Positions 41,690 through 59,068 of a DNA stretch of 64,000 bases are shown here, piece by piece. Below the pieces are notes generated by a model. The model saw nothing but the letters and a program-made list of their open reading frames with translations. It ran no database searches and was not told the DNA's origin. The stretch lies in NCBI GenBank assembly GCA_002104895.1, contig MCFG01000005.1:52501-116500 (forward strand), read 5' to 3'. Each line of letters begins with the position of its first letter. Within the stretch, counting starts at the first letter, position 1. The position numbers and the translations under genes were made by a program. Origin of the DNA: Anaeromyces robustus (lineage: Eukaryota > Neocallimastigomycota > Neocallimastigomycetes > Neocallimastigales > Neocallimastigaceae).

Positions 41690-44600
41690 ATTATTTACCA
41701 GGAATCATAGGTTGCTCATTTTGATAATTACTATAAACATTTTTAATAACATCCACCATTTTTTCACTAATTTTAAAGAAGGGTCGTATAGGACCAATAT
41801 ATAAAACAATTGAAGGAACTTGATTTATTGTTTGAGGCAAATATTTTTCTATTATATTTTGAACTAATTTATTAATACCCGATAAACCATAAAATTTTAA
41901 TGCTTGGAAATTAAGTGTAGCATCTTTTAATGGTAAAATATTTAATATTTCACCATATTGACCATCCTTTAAACTATTGAAATTAAATTGTTTCGGTTTA
42001 TAATCTACTATAATATGAATATCAGATATATTTACTTTCCCTATATTAAAATAAAACAAATATAAAATATCATTATTAATATAATAATAATAATAATAAT
42101 AAATAAATAAATAAATAAATAAATAAAAAATAATTAAAAAAATAAATAAATAAGTTATATCATAATTTTAAATAATATTTAAATTTAATATTAATAAATA
42201 AATTGTATATATTATTTATTTACTGAAATAAATTTGATTTGAATTATCCTTTTTAGAATTGTTTTCAGGTACAGTAGTTGTTGGTGTTCTATTTTCACTT
42301 TCGGTATCTAAATTACAAAAACTTAATATTTCTGCAAATTTTAAGAGTGTATCTTGATCAATATAAAATCGTAATGGTGAAACTTCCAACTTTTATTAAT
42401 TAATAATAATAAATAAAATAAATAAAAATATAATTAGAGTATAATTATTATAATTATTAGTTAGTTATTGTCTTCTTATTTATATTTACATTAACTATCG
42501 ATTCTTGGCTAGGTTCCATTATTATTGGTCGAACATTCAATATTTTTAATTTAAGCATAGGATGCTCAATTGGAGTCTGAGCAGATAAAAATTGATTCCA
42601 ACTCGATGTTGGAACTTTATCTATAATTTCAAATTCATTAATTAATAGATATAATTTATCGGCATAATAGGATTCATCTGGATAGATAGAATAATCAAAA
42701 TATATTCCATTAACGTCAATATCAATAACACTTTTTTTAGACCTTCTTAAATATTCCATTGATACTATATCTCTAAATTCATCTAATGATTGTACTTCTT
42801 GACATGTAGAAGTCCAATCATATCCATCAAAAATTCTTATATGAAAATTGACATTATTAATATTTATCTTCATTATAGGTTCAGGAAATCTTTATTATAT
42901 AAATTTTATATATAATATTTAATAATAATTTTAATTAATATATAATATTAAAAAATCGTTTAAATATATATATATATGATGCAATTATTTATAATATTAT
43001 CATGATAATAAAAAAATCATTTACTTTGATTTATGTTTTTTTTCCTTTTTTTCATTTAATAATTCTTCTAAATAATTGTAATTAATTTTAAAATCATTAT
43101 TATAAGAAACAATTTTATCCTTGGATTTAAATACAGTATTATTTTTTGATGTAATTAAATTTGGAGTATTCTCAACTATATCATAATCAATAATACAGGC
43201 ATCACTATCATCAAATATTAAGGAATTTGATTTTTTATAATAACCGTCATAATCATAACTACTTAAATCTATACTTTTCTTTTTAACGGATGGATAAACA
43301 TCCTCATCTATAGTCATTTTTATTTCTTGGGCTATCGATAGGTTTGAGGGTTGATTTATTGGTTCTTTCTTTTCACTATTTAATTAAATTATTATATAAT
43401 TATTAAAAATATACAATATTTATTCTAAAAATAAATATTTATATTACCTTTCAGGTAAATGTGATAACATATTTTCAACAATCTGTTTTAATGTTGCTAA
43501 TGAATCAGGACAGATATCAAAATAAATATTGGATTTTTTCTTTGATAAATTTATCTAATTTATATATTTAAAATATCAATAAATTTTATTTTTTTTAAAA
43601 CAAAAATTATTATTTTACATTACCTTTAACTTGGATGCAACAGATTGATTTATATTTATATTTGCAATTAATATATCACAAGATAACATATTAGAGTATC
43701 CTAAAGACTAAAAATAATAATAATATTTAAAATTATTATAACTATAATAAAAATGAATTATTTAAATAACTTATTATTATATTTATATATTACAATTAAA
43801 TAGTCTACTAATAAAATATCTTGATTTGAATTTATTTCAGGAGGTATATCATGATCTGTTAATAAAATATTAATTTTTGACATAGATATATTTAAATTCA
43901 ATGATAGTATTTCTCCAACAATAAATATATTTTCATTATATATATTTATTTCGTTAAACTTTATTATAAGTTGTGGTGAAAGTTCTAATATTTCATATCC
44001 CAGTAATAAATTATTAAATGTTATAGAAAATCGTAACGCTAAAGGTTCATCGTTTGTTGTATGAATCTAAAAAAATTTTTATTATTAAAATATTTAGAAA
44101 AATAAATAAATAAATAAATAATATAATATAATATAATATAATAATTAATAATTAATAATAATAATAATAATGACAGTTAATAATAATAATAATTATAATA
44201 AACATACAGGGGGTAAATCTGTTAAAAGATTACTAATAGATCCTAATTGAATTAAACATGGAATATCAATGTTAAATAATACTTCAGATAACGTTACATT
44301 AAAATTAAGAATATTTAGATTCTCTTTAGCTAATGAATAGATAGATACTTCAATCATATGCTATATTTATATAAAAATATATAATTAATAATTATTTTAA
44401 TAATATTATAATCATAAATTAAATCATATATTGTTATATATCATATAAAAATTAATATTTTACTATAAGATTTTGATATGGATTATTTTGAATAATCGGA
44501 AATGAAACAGATGAATTTAAACTTCTTTCATCAAATGAAAATAATTCACTTGTTATATATATACAATATGGCTTCAATCATTTATTATTATTATTATTAT

Positions 44601-47600
44601 TATTAATATATATAAAGAATTTTATAATAAGAAATAAATCCTTTTTTTAAAAACAATATTTATAATTTCTATTTCATATTTTTTCATTATAATAATTATA
44701 ATAATTACTCCTAAATTTGAAAATGCAACGAATGAATCGAATGTTTCTAGAGTCAATCGATAATATATATCATTTAAACCAAATAATAACAATATCACTA
44801 AAATAAATAAATTAATATAAATATTTAAAAAAAAATAACTATAAAATCTTCCTTTTTTATATATAATATTTTTCTATTTACATTTATTCATCTTGACATT
44901 TATAGTAATTAATTCAAATTTTTTTTGAGATATCTCTTGAATTGATATCAGTGAATTATATGAATATGACGATGTTATTTCATTTTTTGATAATAAATTA
45001 TAATTATTATTTATGTCTATTTGATTATTGGAAGATATATTTACAAAAGTATCTAAAACAAAATTAATAATATGCATTATTCCTTTTATTATCTCTGGAT
45101 TAATATTAATATATAATTCATTAATATTAGCATTTATTTGATATTTCTATAAATATTTTTGAATAAAAAATTTTTTTATTAATAATATTAATTAAAAAAA
45201 AAAAAATTTATTATTTCATATTATTAATATAATATATAATTACAGATTGCTTTATTGATCTTTCTTTAAACCAAAATTTTCCATAATCATTTGGAGAACG
45301 ATTATCTAAAAATTCTTTTAAAAATGCATTTGGATCATCATTTTCTGAAATCTTTTGATTAATGATTATAGAAAGGAACCAATTCTCATTTGATGATGTA
45401 ATGAATAACAATGGCTCTCTTTGTACTAAAAAATAATATGTTAGTTTTTAATAAATAATTATTAATATATTCTTTCTTTTTTTGTAATTTTAATACAAAC
45501 ATATATATATATGCTGTTTTAATTTTAATTTACTTTCTTCAGGTTCTATTGATAATAATGTTATTCCTGTTTTGCATATTTGAAATTGAATATCGGTAAC
45601 CATTTCAAATTGTGAATTTATTAAATCAATCATTATTCCATTATATCTTGAATTTTTACTTATTTTATTTATTATCATTATCATCATTAATAATTATTTT
45701 TTAATATTAATATTTATATATTAATAATAATATAATTTATTATTATAATAATTATTAAAACACTTACTCAATTTCATCTAATAACAATTTAAATTTTATA
45801 TCATTAAATTTTATAATAACTTTAAATTTATCTTTAGTTTGTGCTTCTTCTTTATTATCTTCAATTATATTATCCTTAATTAAATCATTGTACAATTCAT
45901 TTATACTATAAAATTTAAAATTTTATTTTAATTTTTTAATAAATGTAATTTATATTATTTAAATTGACATATTTTTTCTTATATATAAACATACCTATCT
46001 TTAGAAGAAGAATCTGATACTGTTTTAAATAATTTTTTTTCTTTCTATATAAATTGAAATATTATTTAAAATAATTATATAATTATATTTTTAACAAAGT
46101 AACTTTTAATTAAAATTAATATATATATTTACCATGATTATTGACATCTTATTATATATATTCATACTAAATTCAAATAATCGTTTATACAGAGAATAAC
46201 TAATGTTAAAAAATAAATTAGAAATATCCATTTCTAATTTATTAGATAAAATAGAACCTTCCAATGAATATGGTTTAATTAACTTTGTATTACAATTTAG
46301 TAAATTAATATCAACAATTTTTTTATAATAATCATAATTAGGGTATTTTTTTTGAGTATATAGAATATCATTATAGGATCCTAATAGTTATATTTTTTTA
46401 TTAATAAGAAAATATATAATTATTATTAGTATTATTATTAGCATTATCATTAATATTTTTTTGTATTAGTATTCGTGTGATCATAAAATTGATTTCAATT
46501 ATTGTTTCATAATTATATTTTCAATTTACCATTAATCCATTCTGACAATGTGATTGATTTCATCAAAAAATGAATTGTCATATTAGTTTTTCTTGTATCT
46601 TTAGAATTCGAATTGATATTGTTATTACTATTACTAATATTGTAATATTTATTACTAATCATATTTATTTGGAATGATAATCCATCTATTTTTAATTTTA
46701 AATGATACTCATTTATCATTTCTGCTGGTGATTTTATTTTCAAAAAATCATCATTAAATCCATTAAATTGTGTTAAATCTTCAGATACTGAAGAATCAAA
46801 AAGTTCATCCATAAATGAAGGATAATCAAAATAAGGTAAACATATTTTTTCTTTTTCATCATTTATAATAAAAATAATCAAATTCTTCAAATTACATTTC
46901 AAAGTAAATATATTATTTCTTTGTTTTGGCTTTTTGTTACTACTTTTAAATTGATTACTTTGAGAACTTGTACGTCGATTTATTTTATTGATTTGATCTG
47001 AAGAAGGGAAACTACCAGGAATGAAATTTTCTTGTATTCCCATATTGTTATCCATATTCATTGATGCCTGATGACTTCCTTTGGATTTTTTATTTAAATT
47101 ATTTTCAAAATTAGGTGATAACGATGGTATTAATTTATTAATTAAAAGTAAAATTGTCTCTAAATTTTTTGGTAATAATAAAATACATATATTCTCCAAT
47201 TCTAAATCAAAAATCCATTCATTTAATTTAACTTCAATAAATGCATTATTTCTATCATCATTATTATTATCTTTTGAATTTTCATTTATACTAATATCTA
47301 TAAAACCTGTATTAAAATTAATTGAATTTCTCCCTTTATTTGGTGTTAATGATTTAGATGATTTACGGGTTATATGTATAATATTTTTAGCATTTCTTGA
47401 ACAAGAAAATATACGATAACTTTGACTTATATTTGGATCAATTTTTGTAGAAGAGTAATCATATTCATACGTAGTTTGGTATATGTGTGATTGAGTCATA
47501 GCTAAAGGGTTCTCATAATAATTATCATCACTTTGTTCTGAACTCATTGATGATGAATAAATAGAATTCATATTTTTAAATTGCTCCTCATCTTTTGCAT

Positions 47601-49097
47601 CATAAAATATTGATTCTTCTAAATTTGATTCACTCATATTTATTGAATTCAAATTGTCTAAAATTTAAAAATGAATATACATATAATAATAATATAGTAT
47701 AAATATCAAATAAATTATTTAAAATTCAATAATCACAACAATTCTTTTTATATATATTAATATATTTTACCTTGTTTATTTAATGTAGAATAAAATAATT
47801 CATTTTCTGTTACTGTTTGGTTTATATTAATATTATTATTTGAATTAATATTACTTTCTTCATTTTGGTCTTTATAATAATTTAAATGAATTGAAAACTC
47901 ATTAAATATTATATCTTTCATAATATTAGTTATAACTTTATCCTTATTTTCATTGATAATAGATCCCTCGACTAATTTAATATGAGGTATACAAATATCA
48001 AAACCACATTTTTGATAAAATTCATCTACTGCTATATCACCATTATTATTATCATTATTATTATTATTACTATTACTATTATTATTATCAATACTAATAT
48101 TATTATTTAATTGGGTATCTTTATTTTTGTCGATATTAAAAATTACACTTATTTTTATATTTAATAATATGATTTCTAATTTTGCAATAATTTTATCTAT
48201 AATGGAACTAAAAAATTGAACTTTTGATTCTGAACCTTCTGATTCATTATTATCATTTGTTATATCTGCTTGAAGTTCTTGGTTAAGAAATTCATTTGCA
48301 ATATTTATAGAAGAAGAATTCATAAAAGTTTCGGCCACATCATAAAATAGTTCATCATCTATATAATATAATATAATATAATATAATATATATTGTTTGT
48401 ATGCAAATAAATAAGCAAAAAAATATTACTTTATAAAGAACATATATTAAATTTTATTTATTTTTAAATATATTACTATTATTAAATATACCTAATTGTT
48501 CTTCTTCTATTAACAATTTCAAATATATATCTTTTAATTGAATAGACACATTAGAATTTTTTAAATCCCACCATGGAATTACTGCATTGATTTCACCAAC
48601 TTTAGCTTCAATAAGAAAAAAAGGCAAATCTTTCAATAATTCATTAATTTTCTTTATTTTAAATAAATTCAAATAAATTTAGATATATATATTAATAATT
48701 ATTAATTATTAATTATTAATTATTAATTATTAATTATTAATTATTAATTATTAATTATTAATTATTAATTATTAATTATTAATTATTAATTATTAATTAT
48801 TAATTATTAATTATTAATTATTAATTATTAATTATTAATTATTAATAAATGTAAATGAAAAAATAAATATATAATAAAAAAACAAAAACCATATCAATAA
48901 TTGTAATATATTGAATAATTTATTGAATAATTTCAAACCTCAACATTTAATTGCAATTCAGGTAAATAAAATTTACCATTACGATTAAATAATTGAACAC
49001 TCATTAAATCCAGATTGGACTTTAAAAAAGGTCCAACTGTTTTATTTAACAAATATGAGCAAAGCCTTTTCTGAACATCTGAAGACCAAAAATTCAT
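40825..49097 (-). CDS. ATG2: Autophagy-related lipid-transfer protein 2
   Basis: Bridge-like protein moving lipids from the ER to the growing autophagosome. Twenty-four exons, 5' to 3': 48939-49097, 48492-48651, 47771-48358, 46530-47657, 46133-46380, 45995-46044, 45768-45905, 45534-45658, 45244-45425, 44882-45146, 44709-44797, 44464-44571, 44208-44360, 43794-44066, 43624-43707, 43448-43554, 43025-43375, 42490-42889, 42224-42389, 41699-42040, 41316-41536, 41166-41193, 40940-41049 and 40825-40836. Frame is kept through all 23 introns, giving 1,828 aa, within the family range. The chorein/ATG2 N-terminus has VQKRLCSYLLNKTVGPFL, then KVGEINAVIPWWDLKNSNVS. The ATG2 CAD motif IRIFDGYDW is at 1420-1428. 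The C-terminal ATG_C region has VDYKPKQ, FYGLSGINKLVQNI and VSNALDPR. The middle is divergent and Asn/Ser-rich. The last coding exon (4 codons, KYK-stop) is the least certain part. Confidence 0.93.
48690..48846. repeat. ATTAATT heptanucleotide array in ATG2 intron 1
   Basis: About 22 copies of a 7-bp unit containing the palindrome TTAA, filling half of the first intron. Period 7 is unusual beside the period-3, -4 and -5 repeats elsewhere in the window. Confidence 0.92.
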
Positions 49098-50770
49098 TTT
49101 TTTACTACTAAAATTATATATCCAAATGTTTTACACAGAAGAAGAATATAAAATAAAAAAGATTTCTAACTTGAATATTGAAAAGTAATATTTTCCTCCA
49201 ATTTTTTTCTAATTTTCCTCAAATATTGTTTTCCTTTTTTACAAAAAATATTATGATTTTAAAAATAATATATACATATATATATATATAAAAATAAAAA
49301 TATTTCCAATTCCAATAAATGAATTTAATTTGATGGTTAAATGAAAGAGAAAAAAACGTAATTCTTCACAATTAATAATAAAAGAAATCAATAAATATTC
49401 ATTTTATTTATTTTTTTTCTTTTTATGATTTTTATTATTAATATTATTATTTAATTTATTTATCCAATTGAATTGAATAATTTGGTTGAAATTATAGTTG
49501 TTTAATGAAACTCTTTATTATTATTTATTTAAGTAATAATACTAAATATATTAAATATTTATTTATTAATAATTAAATTCATAATTATATTATATAATAA
49601 AATCTTTAATTATTATTTTCACACAATGTTAAAATTAATAATGAAATTTGATTTAATTTATATTTATAATATTTTTCGTCACAGTATTTCTTTTTTAGTC
49701 TTGTAATTTTTTAAAATAAAAAAAATTAATATTATAAAAATTAGAAAGACTTTTATATAATTAAATTTAAAATATTGTTTTTAATTTAAAATATTTTATA
49801 TAACTTTAATTATTATTTTAATGAATCCTTATCCTCATTCATTTAATTACAATTAAATATAATTAATAAAAATCTTTATATTGTAACAATATATTAATAC
49901 AATCAATAAATTAATAGTCAAATAAAATAAAAATGTAATAATTAGAATTATTGTATTGGATATATGCTTATTATTATTCATTATAGTATTAGTTATGTTT
50001 TTTAATAACATTATGTACAGTATTATTTATAAAAATATTATTCAATAAATATTTATTCAACAACTATATTATATAACTCTTAATACTGTATATTACGAAA
50101 TTCGTTAATAATAATTATTATTTTATTAGTTAAGTTAGTTATCACTTATATGATCTAAAAATACTATATAAATATTATAGTTATATTAATAAAAAAATAT
50201 TAATTATATATTTTACATATTATATATAATAAAATTATAAAATTTGTAAATTACTATAAAATTATTATAAAAAAAAAAAAAACATTAAAACATTAAAACA
50301 TCGAAATATATATATCCTAACACTTTTTTTTATAAAATTATTATATTAATTATTATTAAATATTTTAGTTATCAAAACAGATTTTTTTTAATTTTATTTA
50401 TATATTTATATATATTTAATTTAATGAAATACATTTATAATTTTTTTTTATTATCTATTAATTAAAATTTAAAGCTTGTATTATCCATAAACTCTAATAC
50501 TATAAATATATATAAATACATTTAATATGATATAAATATATTTATTAATTATATTTATAAAAATTAAATTAATATATTTATTAATCATTTAATATTTTTT
50601 TCTGTATATTAAATATAATTAACATAAATTAATTAAAAAATTACTTTTATTTATTAAATATTTTATTATTATTGTAATAAAAGAGTTTTAAATTGGTTGT
50701 AAATAATAATAAACATTTTATTCATAAAATAATAGCAGGATTTGAATTCGATTAGTTTGAAATAATAAAA
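49098..50770. other. Divergent intergenic region, ATG2 and AIP1 starts
   Basis: Both flanking genes are transcribed away from it, so it holds two promoters. It is A/T-rich with short AT and TTA runs; no E-box or other recognisable site was seen. A tRNA-like word (AATTCAAATCC, minus strand, about 50740) was checked and rejected. Confidence 0.6.
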
Positions 50771-53626
<2,856 letters not shown>

Positions 53627-54517
53627 ATTTCGAAAACTTTTAAATAATAACAACAATAATAATAATAATAATTAGAAACAAATATTTCTCAAATATAAAT
53701 GGTTAATTCTTAACCATAATAAATAATAAAAAAAAAAAAAAAAACAATTTTTTAATACTTAAAAAACTAAATGATTAATATAAATTTTGTTATAGTATTA
53801 AAAATAAAAAAAAAAAAAAAGAAAAAAAAGAAAAAAATTGTATAAAAATAATTTTATATAATAAGAAGAAAAAAATATCAATGATAAATAATGGAAAAAG
53901 ATAAAGTAATAAAAAAAAAAAAAAAAAAGAATAAAAGAAAAAAAAAAAAAAAGAAAGAAAAAAAAGAAAAAAAAGAAAAAATAACGAAAAGCAAATTCAG
54001 TTTAAAAATTTATAATATTAAGAAAAAAAAATTAAAATAAAAATATAAATAAAATTAATCATAATAAATAAAATAAAAATAAAAATAAAAACAAAAATAT
54101 TAATAATTATTATTTGTATTATATATATGATAAAATGAATGTGAAATAGTATTGTTTTTTTACACTATATATTTTTATTTATTTATTTTTTATTTAAATT
54201 TTATATTCATATTATTAATTTATTTTATTTTATTTTATTTTATTTCATTTTATGTTTTATTTTATTTTATTATTGACATTGTTAAAAAGATTAATTTTCT
54301 ATAATAAATGCTTCTATGATAATAAATTATTGAAAAAATGATTTAATAGAAATTATATTGGTGATAATAATGATAACTATAGAATTAAAATAATAAAAAA
54401 AAAAAAGAAAAAAGTAAAAAAAAACCATTTAAATGTTAAATGTTATTATTGCTGATATTATTAAATAAATAAAAATATTGAAATAAAATTAAATTATTAA
54501 TATTAAAAAAAAAAAAT
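53627..54517. other. Convergent 3' flanks of AIP1 and RPC4
   Basis: Poly-A tracts with scattered G (53800-54000), AAAAT and TTTTA repeats, and no protein-like or RNA-like sequence. Confidence 0.65.
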
Positions 54518-57189
54518 CTATTTTAATAAAGATTCAATATCAGGCGTGCAAATAAATCTTTTTCTTATATCACCTAATATATAACCTTCATTTTTATCTA
54601 TATTAAATGAAAAGGCATTTTGATAAAAGTTACAATCTGTACCAGGATTAACCTATATTATTATAATTATTATAATTATTAATAATAATATTATTATTAT
54701 TATTAAAATACAATATTAAATTTTGATTATTATTTCAATTAATTATATATATTTATATTTTTTATAATTAAATCTTATTTACATCTAAATAAATATCTCC
54801 TATTTTTATCTTCATTTTTCCTGATTTATAAATAAGAAGTTTTCCCATTTTTCCTTCTGGTGCACTTGAATTAGTATCTAGATCTACTCTTTTGGTTTTT
54901 CCATCTGATGTTTCAATCTTAACTGTATTTGATGAATCAGTCATCATAGCATTATTTATGATTTCTGGCATAATTGATGGGAATTGGAAGAATAATATAT
55001 TGTTTTCTTGGTTTATCTAATAGTTAATAATATCATGATAGATAATAGATGATTGATATATATAATAATAAAATAAAAAAAAATTAATTATTTTAATAAT
55101 ACAAACTATTATTTATAGTAAAAAAAAAAAAAAGTATATATTAATTTTTTTTTTATTATTTAAATTTATATTTACATCATTTCTTAATAAATCACTTGCT
55201 GGGTAATTATATGTATCAGAATCATCTTCAGTTTTAACAAGTGTTGATTCATCAGTATCCATATCATCTGTATTTTCTTTTTTAACTTATAAGACAATAA
55301 TAATATTTATAATAATTAATAATAAAATTAATCAAATTATATATATGTATAATTAACGTTTATTATTATTTAGTATTTTATATATATAAGATGTGTTTAA
55401 AATACCTTTGCTTAATTCACTATCATTATCTTCAAGTTTAACATTTTCTAAATCTTTTTCAAACTTAATTTTTTTAAATTTAAAGTTTTGTTCTTCAAGA
55501 TGTACTTTTTCCATTTTTTCAGTTAATTCTTGAGTCAAATCAACTAAATTAATTGGACGAGTAACATTTTCATCTTCTTCATAGAATTCATCACTCTCAT
55601 CTTCTAAATCTTTAAATTTTAAATTATCAACCTTTGGTTTAGATTCAACTGGTGTTTCTTCTTCTACACGAATACTACCACCACCAGAACTTACACCACT
55701 ATATGATCTACTTGAGCCATATTCCTTTTTAACACCCGCTATTAAAAGTATACATAATAATTTTAAATTTTATAAAATATAATAAAAAATAATAATATAT
55801 AAAAAAGTAAAATAAAAATTAATATTATAATGGGGAAAATAATTTATGTTAAAAACTACTGATAAAAAAAGATTATTTAAACTTACGTCTAGCAACACCT
55901 TGGGCAAATGGACCAGAAAGAGCAGAAGGCTCATAAGTTGGTCTGCCTAATAATATTTGTATAAAAATTAATATCAATAAAAAAAAGATAGTAATAAATA
56001 TAATTTTATGCTTTAAATATACCTTTTGGTTTTCTATTTCTATCTTTAAAATTCTTTTTGCTTTTACGGTCCTAAATTATAAATATTATAAGTAATCTTT
56101 ATTTATATTAATTTCAAAACAATTTTTAAAATATATACCTTGGTTTTCTTTGGTTTATCTTCTTCTCTTTATATTATTAATCATGAAAATAATGAAAAAA
56201 TATTTTTTGTTATTATTTCAATTATTTTAATATAATTAATAAATAATTATATTTAGTATTTAAATATTAAAATACTTACTCAACTTTAATTTGTTTTCTT
56301 CTTGCTGGAATCTTTGGTTTAAAAGTTAACTATAGTATTTAAATATAAATTATATTGATATTAATTATACTTGAAAAAAAAAAAAACTAATATAATAAAA
56401 AAAATAAAAAATAAAAATTATAAATTATATATAAAAAAAGGACAAAATAAATCAATTTACTATAATATATATATAATAAAATAAATAAATTTACTATTAT
56501 ATATATATAATTATAACAAAATAAATCAATTTACTATTATATATAATAAAATAAATTAATTTACTATTATATATATATAATTATAACTAAATCAATTTAC
56601 TAATATATATATAATTATAACAAAATATTTAAGTATATATAAATTATATAATTTTAATTTCAAAAATTGTAACTTAAAAATTTATTAAAATTTTGAAATC
56701 TAAATTATCTTTATATTATTAGAATTGTGTATTATTCATTCCATCTTTCTTTATATATAAATGTCTAATAATTTTACTTTATTTAAAAGTACATGGTATT
56801 GAAATTATAATGATAAAAAATTTTTTGAATTATCTATACAATTGTCAAATATTTTATCAATAAATTTTAATATTTTATATTTGACTTTATTTTATATTTT
56901 GTTATACGTATTATAATTTTATTCATATGAAGTAGTACATTGTATAAAAAAAAAAAATCTAAAAGTTTGAAATTTGAATTTTAAACTTTTCAATTCATTT
57001 GTCTTGATTCATATATTTCTTAAAAAAATTAACCTTAGATCCTTTAAGGGAACCAATTTTTCCTGGTTCTGTTGAACCAATTTTTCCAGGTTCTGTTCCA
57101 ATAGTTCCAAAAGCTCTAAGACTATTATTAGATGTACTCTTTTTAACTTTTGGTTTTTCTTCAGATTTCGATGTAGATCCTGAATCCAT
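54518..57189 (-). CDS. RPC4: RNA polymerase III subunit RPC4 (C53)
   Basis: Pol III-specific subunit that, with C37, acts in initiation, termination and reinitiation. Nine exons: 57034-57189, 56280-56329, 56139-56166, 56023-56071, 55887-55946, 55406-55738, 55176-55285, 54783-55016 and 54518-54652, giving 384 aa. Frame is kept throughout. Order of features: a basic N-terminus with a tandem TEPGKIGS-TEPGKIGS repeat; LTFKPKIPARRKQIKVE; a GRPTYEPSALSGPFAQGVAR segment as in other RPC4 proteins; an acidic middle; then the conserved C-terminal half. That half contains LFFQFPSIMPE, GKMGKLLIYKSGKMKIKIGD and NFYQNAFSFNID, and ends in CTPDIESLL. Intron 1 (about 700 bp) uses a GTTAAT donor. It is divergent from RRP41 across a 271-bp gap. 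Confidence 0.92.
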
Positions 57190-57460
57190 TATGAATAATT
57201 TATCTTTGATAAAGTTTATATTTCAACAAATTTTTTTTAAATTTTTTTTTTTATTTTTTTTTTTTTTTTTAATTAAAAATGTAAAAAAAATTTAATATAT
57301 TTATTATTATATATTACAAATGTAATATATTTCAATTATTTCACGTGATTTTAATCAAAAAAAAAAAATTAAAATATAAAAAATAAAAATATATAGAAAC
57401 ATCATAATAAAATAAAATAAATTTTATTATTTTATTAAATAATATAAAAATCATTTCAAA
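57190..57460. promoter_or_regulatory. Bidirectional promoter region of RPC4 and RRP41
   Basis: Only 271 bp separate the two start codons, so the region must carry both promoters and leaders. It contains a poly-T tract and one TCACGTGA palindrome at 57341-57348 inside the string AATTATTTCACGTGAT (57334-57349), almost central between the ATGs. Both genes serve RNA synthesis or processing, so co-regulation through this site is plausible but unproven. Confidence 0.55.
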
Positions 57461-59037
57461 ATGTCTTCTGGATTAGATTTATTATCACCTGAAGGTAACC
57501 TTGAAAATAAATTTGAAATATTACATTTTTAAATTTTACATTAAAAAGACATTATAAAAATATAGATATAATTAAAACAGTTATTCTTATCATTTTGTAT
57601 AAATTAAAATTAAAAATTTAAATTAATAAGGACTTAGAATCGATGGTAGAAGAGCAAATGAATTAAGAAGAGTTAATTGTAAAACAGGAATTTTAGTTCA
57701 AGCTGATGGTTCAGCATACATTGAACAAGGAAATACAAAATGTATTGCTACTGTTTATGGACCTCGTGAGGTTAATAAAATCAATTTTAAAAAATAATAA
57801 TTAAATTATCCACTACTTTTATTTGTACTAAATCAATTAAAAAATTAAAATTATTCTACATCGTTTAATTATCTCTAAATTAATAAAATAAAATAAAATA
57901 AAATAAAATATAAAATTAAAATTAACTGTTAATAAATTCATTAATGTTTATAAAGAAGAAATAAAATAAAATAAAATAAAATATATTATATTTTGAAATA
58001 TTTAATAAAATATTTTTTGAAAAACCAATTATTAAAATTATAATTTTTTTTCAAAAATTATACATTTCATCATTTCATAATAAAAAAAAACAGCCAAGTC
58101 ACAAAAATTTACAATACCACGATAGGGCTAGTATTAATGTAGAATATAGTATTGCAACTTTCAGTACAAGCGAAAGAAAACAAAGATCCAAGATGGATAG
58201 GTATAGTAAATTATATGAACGTTTAATAATTTTAATAATAAAGAGTAATAATAATGTTAACATTATTTTATATATAATTAACAATTTAATATAATTTATA
58301 TAATTTAAATTAAAAATTAATAATAATTCATTATTAAATATAAAAAATATAAGACGTTTTATTGAAATCGCAAATATCGTCAAACAAACATTTGAAACTG
58401 CAGTTATTACTTCATTATATCCAAGATCTCAAATAGATATATATTTACAAATTTTACAAATTGATGGAGGTAATTAAAATAATATAAAATAAATATATTT
58501 ATTTATTACAGTATGATATTTCTATATATGTATTTTTCTCTTTAATTTATTTTTTAAATTTAAATATTTACTAATATATTAATATTTATATTTATATATT
58601 AATATATTTAAATAGGTGCTCTACATACTTCCATCAATGCTGCTACATTAGCATTAATTGATGCCGGTATACCGATGAAAGAATATGTTTGTGCATGCTC
58701 AGCTGGTTGTGTTGAAGATACACCCATTTTAGGTAAATATATATAAATAAAATGTTTGTTACAAAAAAAAGGTAATAGCTTAATTCATTATTATTAATAA
58801 TATTCATTTAATTATTATATTTATATATATACATATAATAGACTTAAACTATTTTGAAGAAAATAATTTTACACCAACATTGACTGTTGCTGTTATGCCA
58901 AACTCAGGGAAAATATCGACTTTAGTTGTAAGTTTAAAATAATAAAAAATAATGATAAAATAATGTTATATTTATATTTTAATTTTATAAAATATTATTA
59001 ATATATTATTAATATTAATATTGTTGTTGTTGTTGCT

Positions 59038-59068
<31 letters not shown>

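Noticed and set aside
47081-47419. 112-codon plus-strand frame opposite ATG2 exon 4
   Set aside because: Antisense shadow of a confirmed exon, with no homology of its own.
50730-50760. tRNA T-arm-like word AATTCAAATCC on the minus strand
   Set aside because: No matching T-stem partner, no D-arm or anticodon arm upstream, and no acceptor stem can be drawn.
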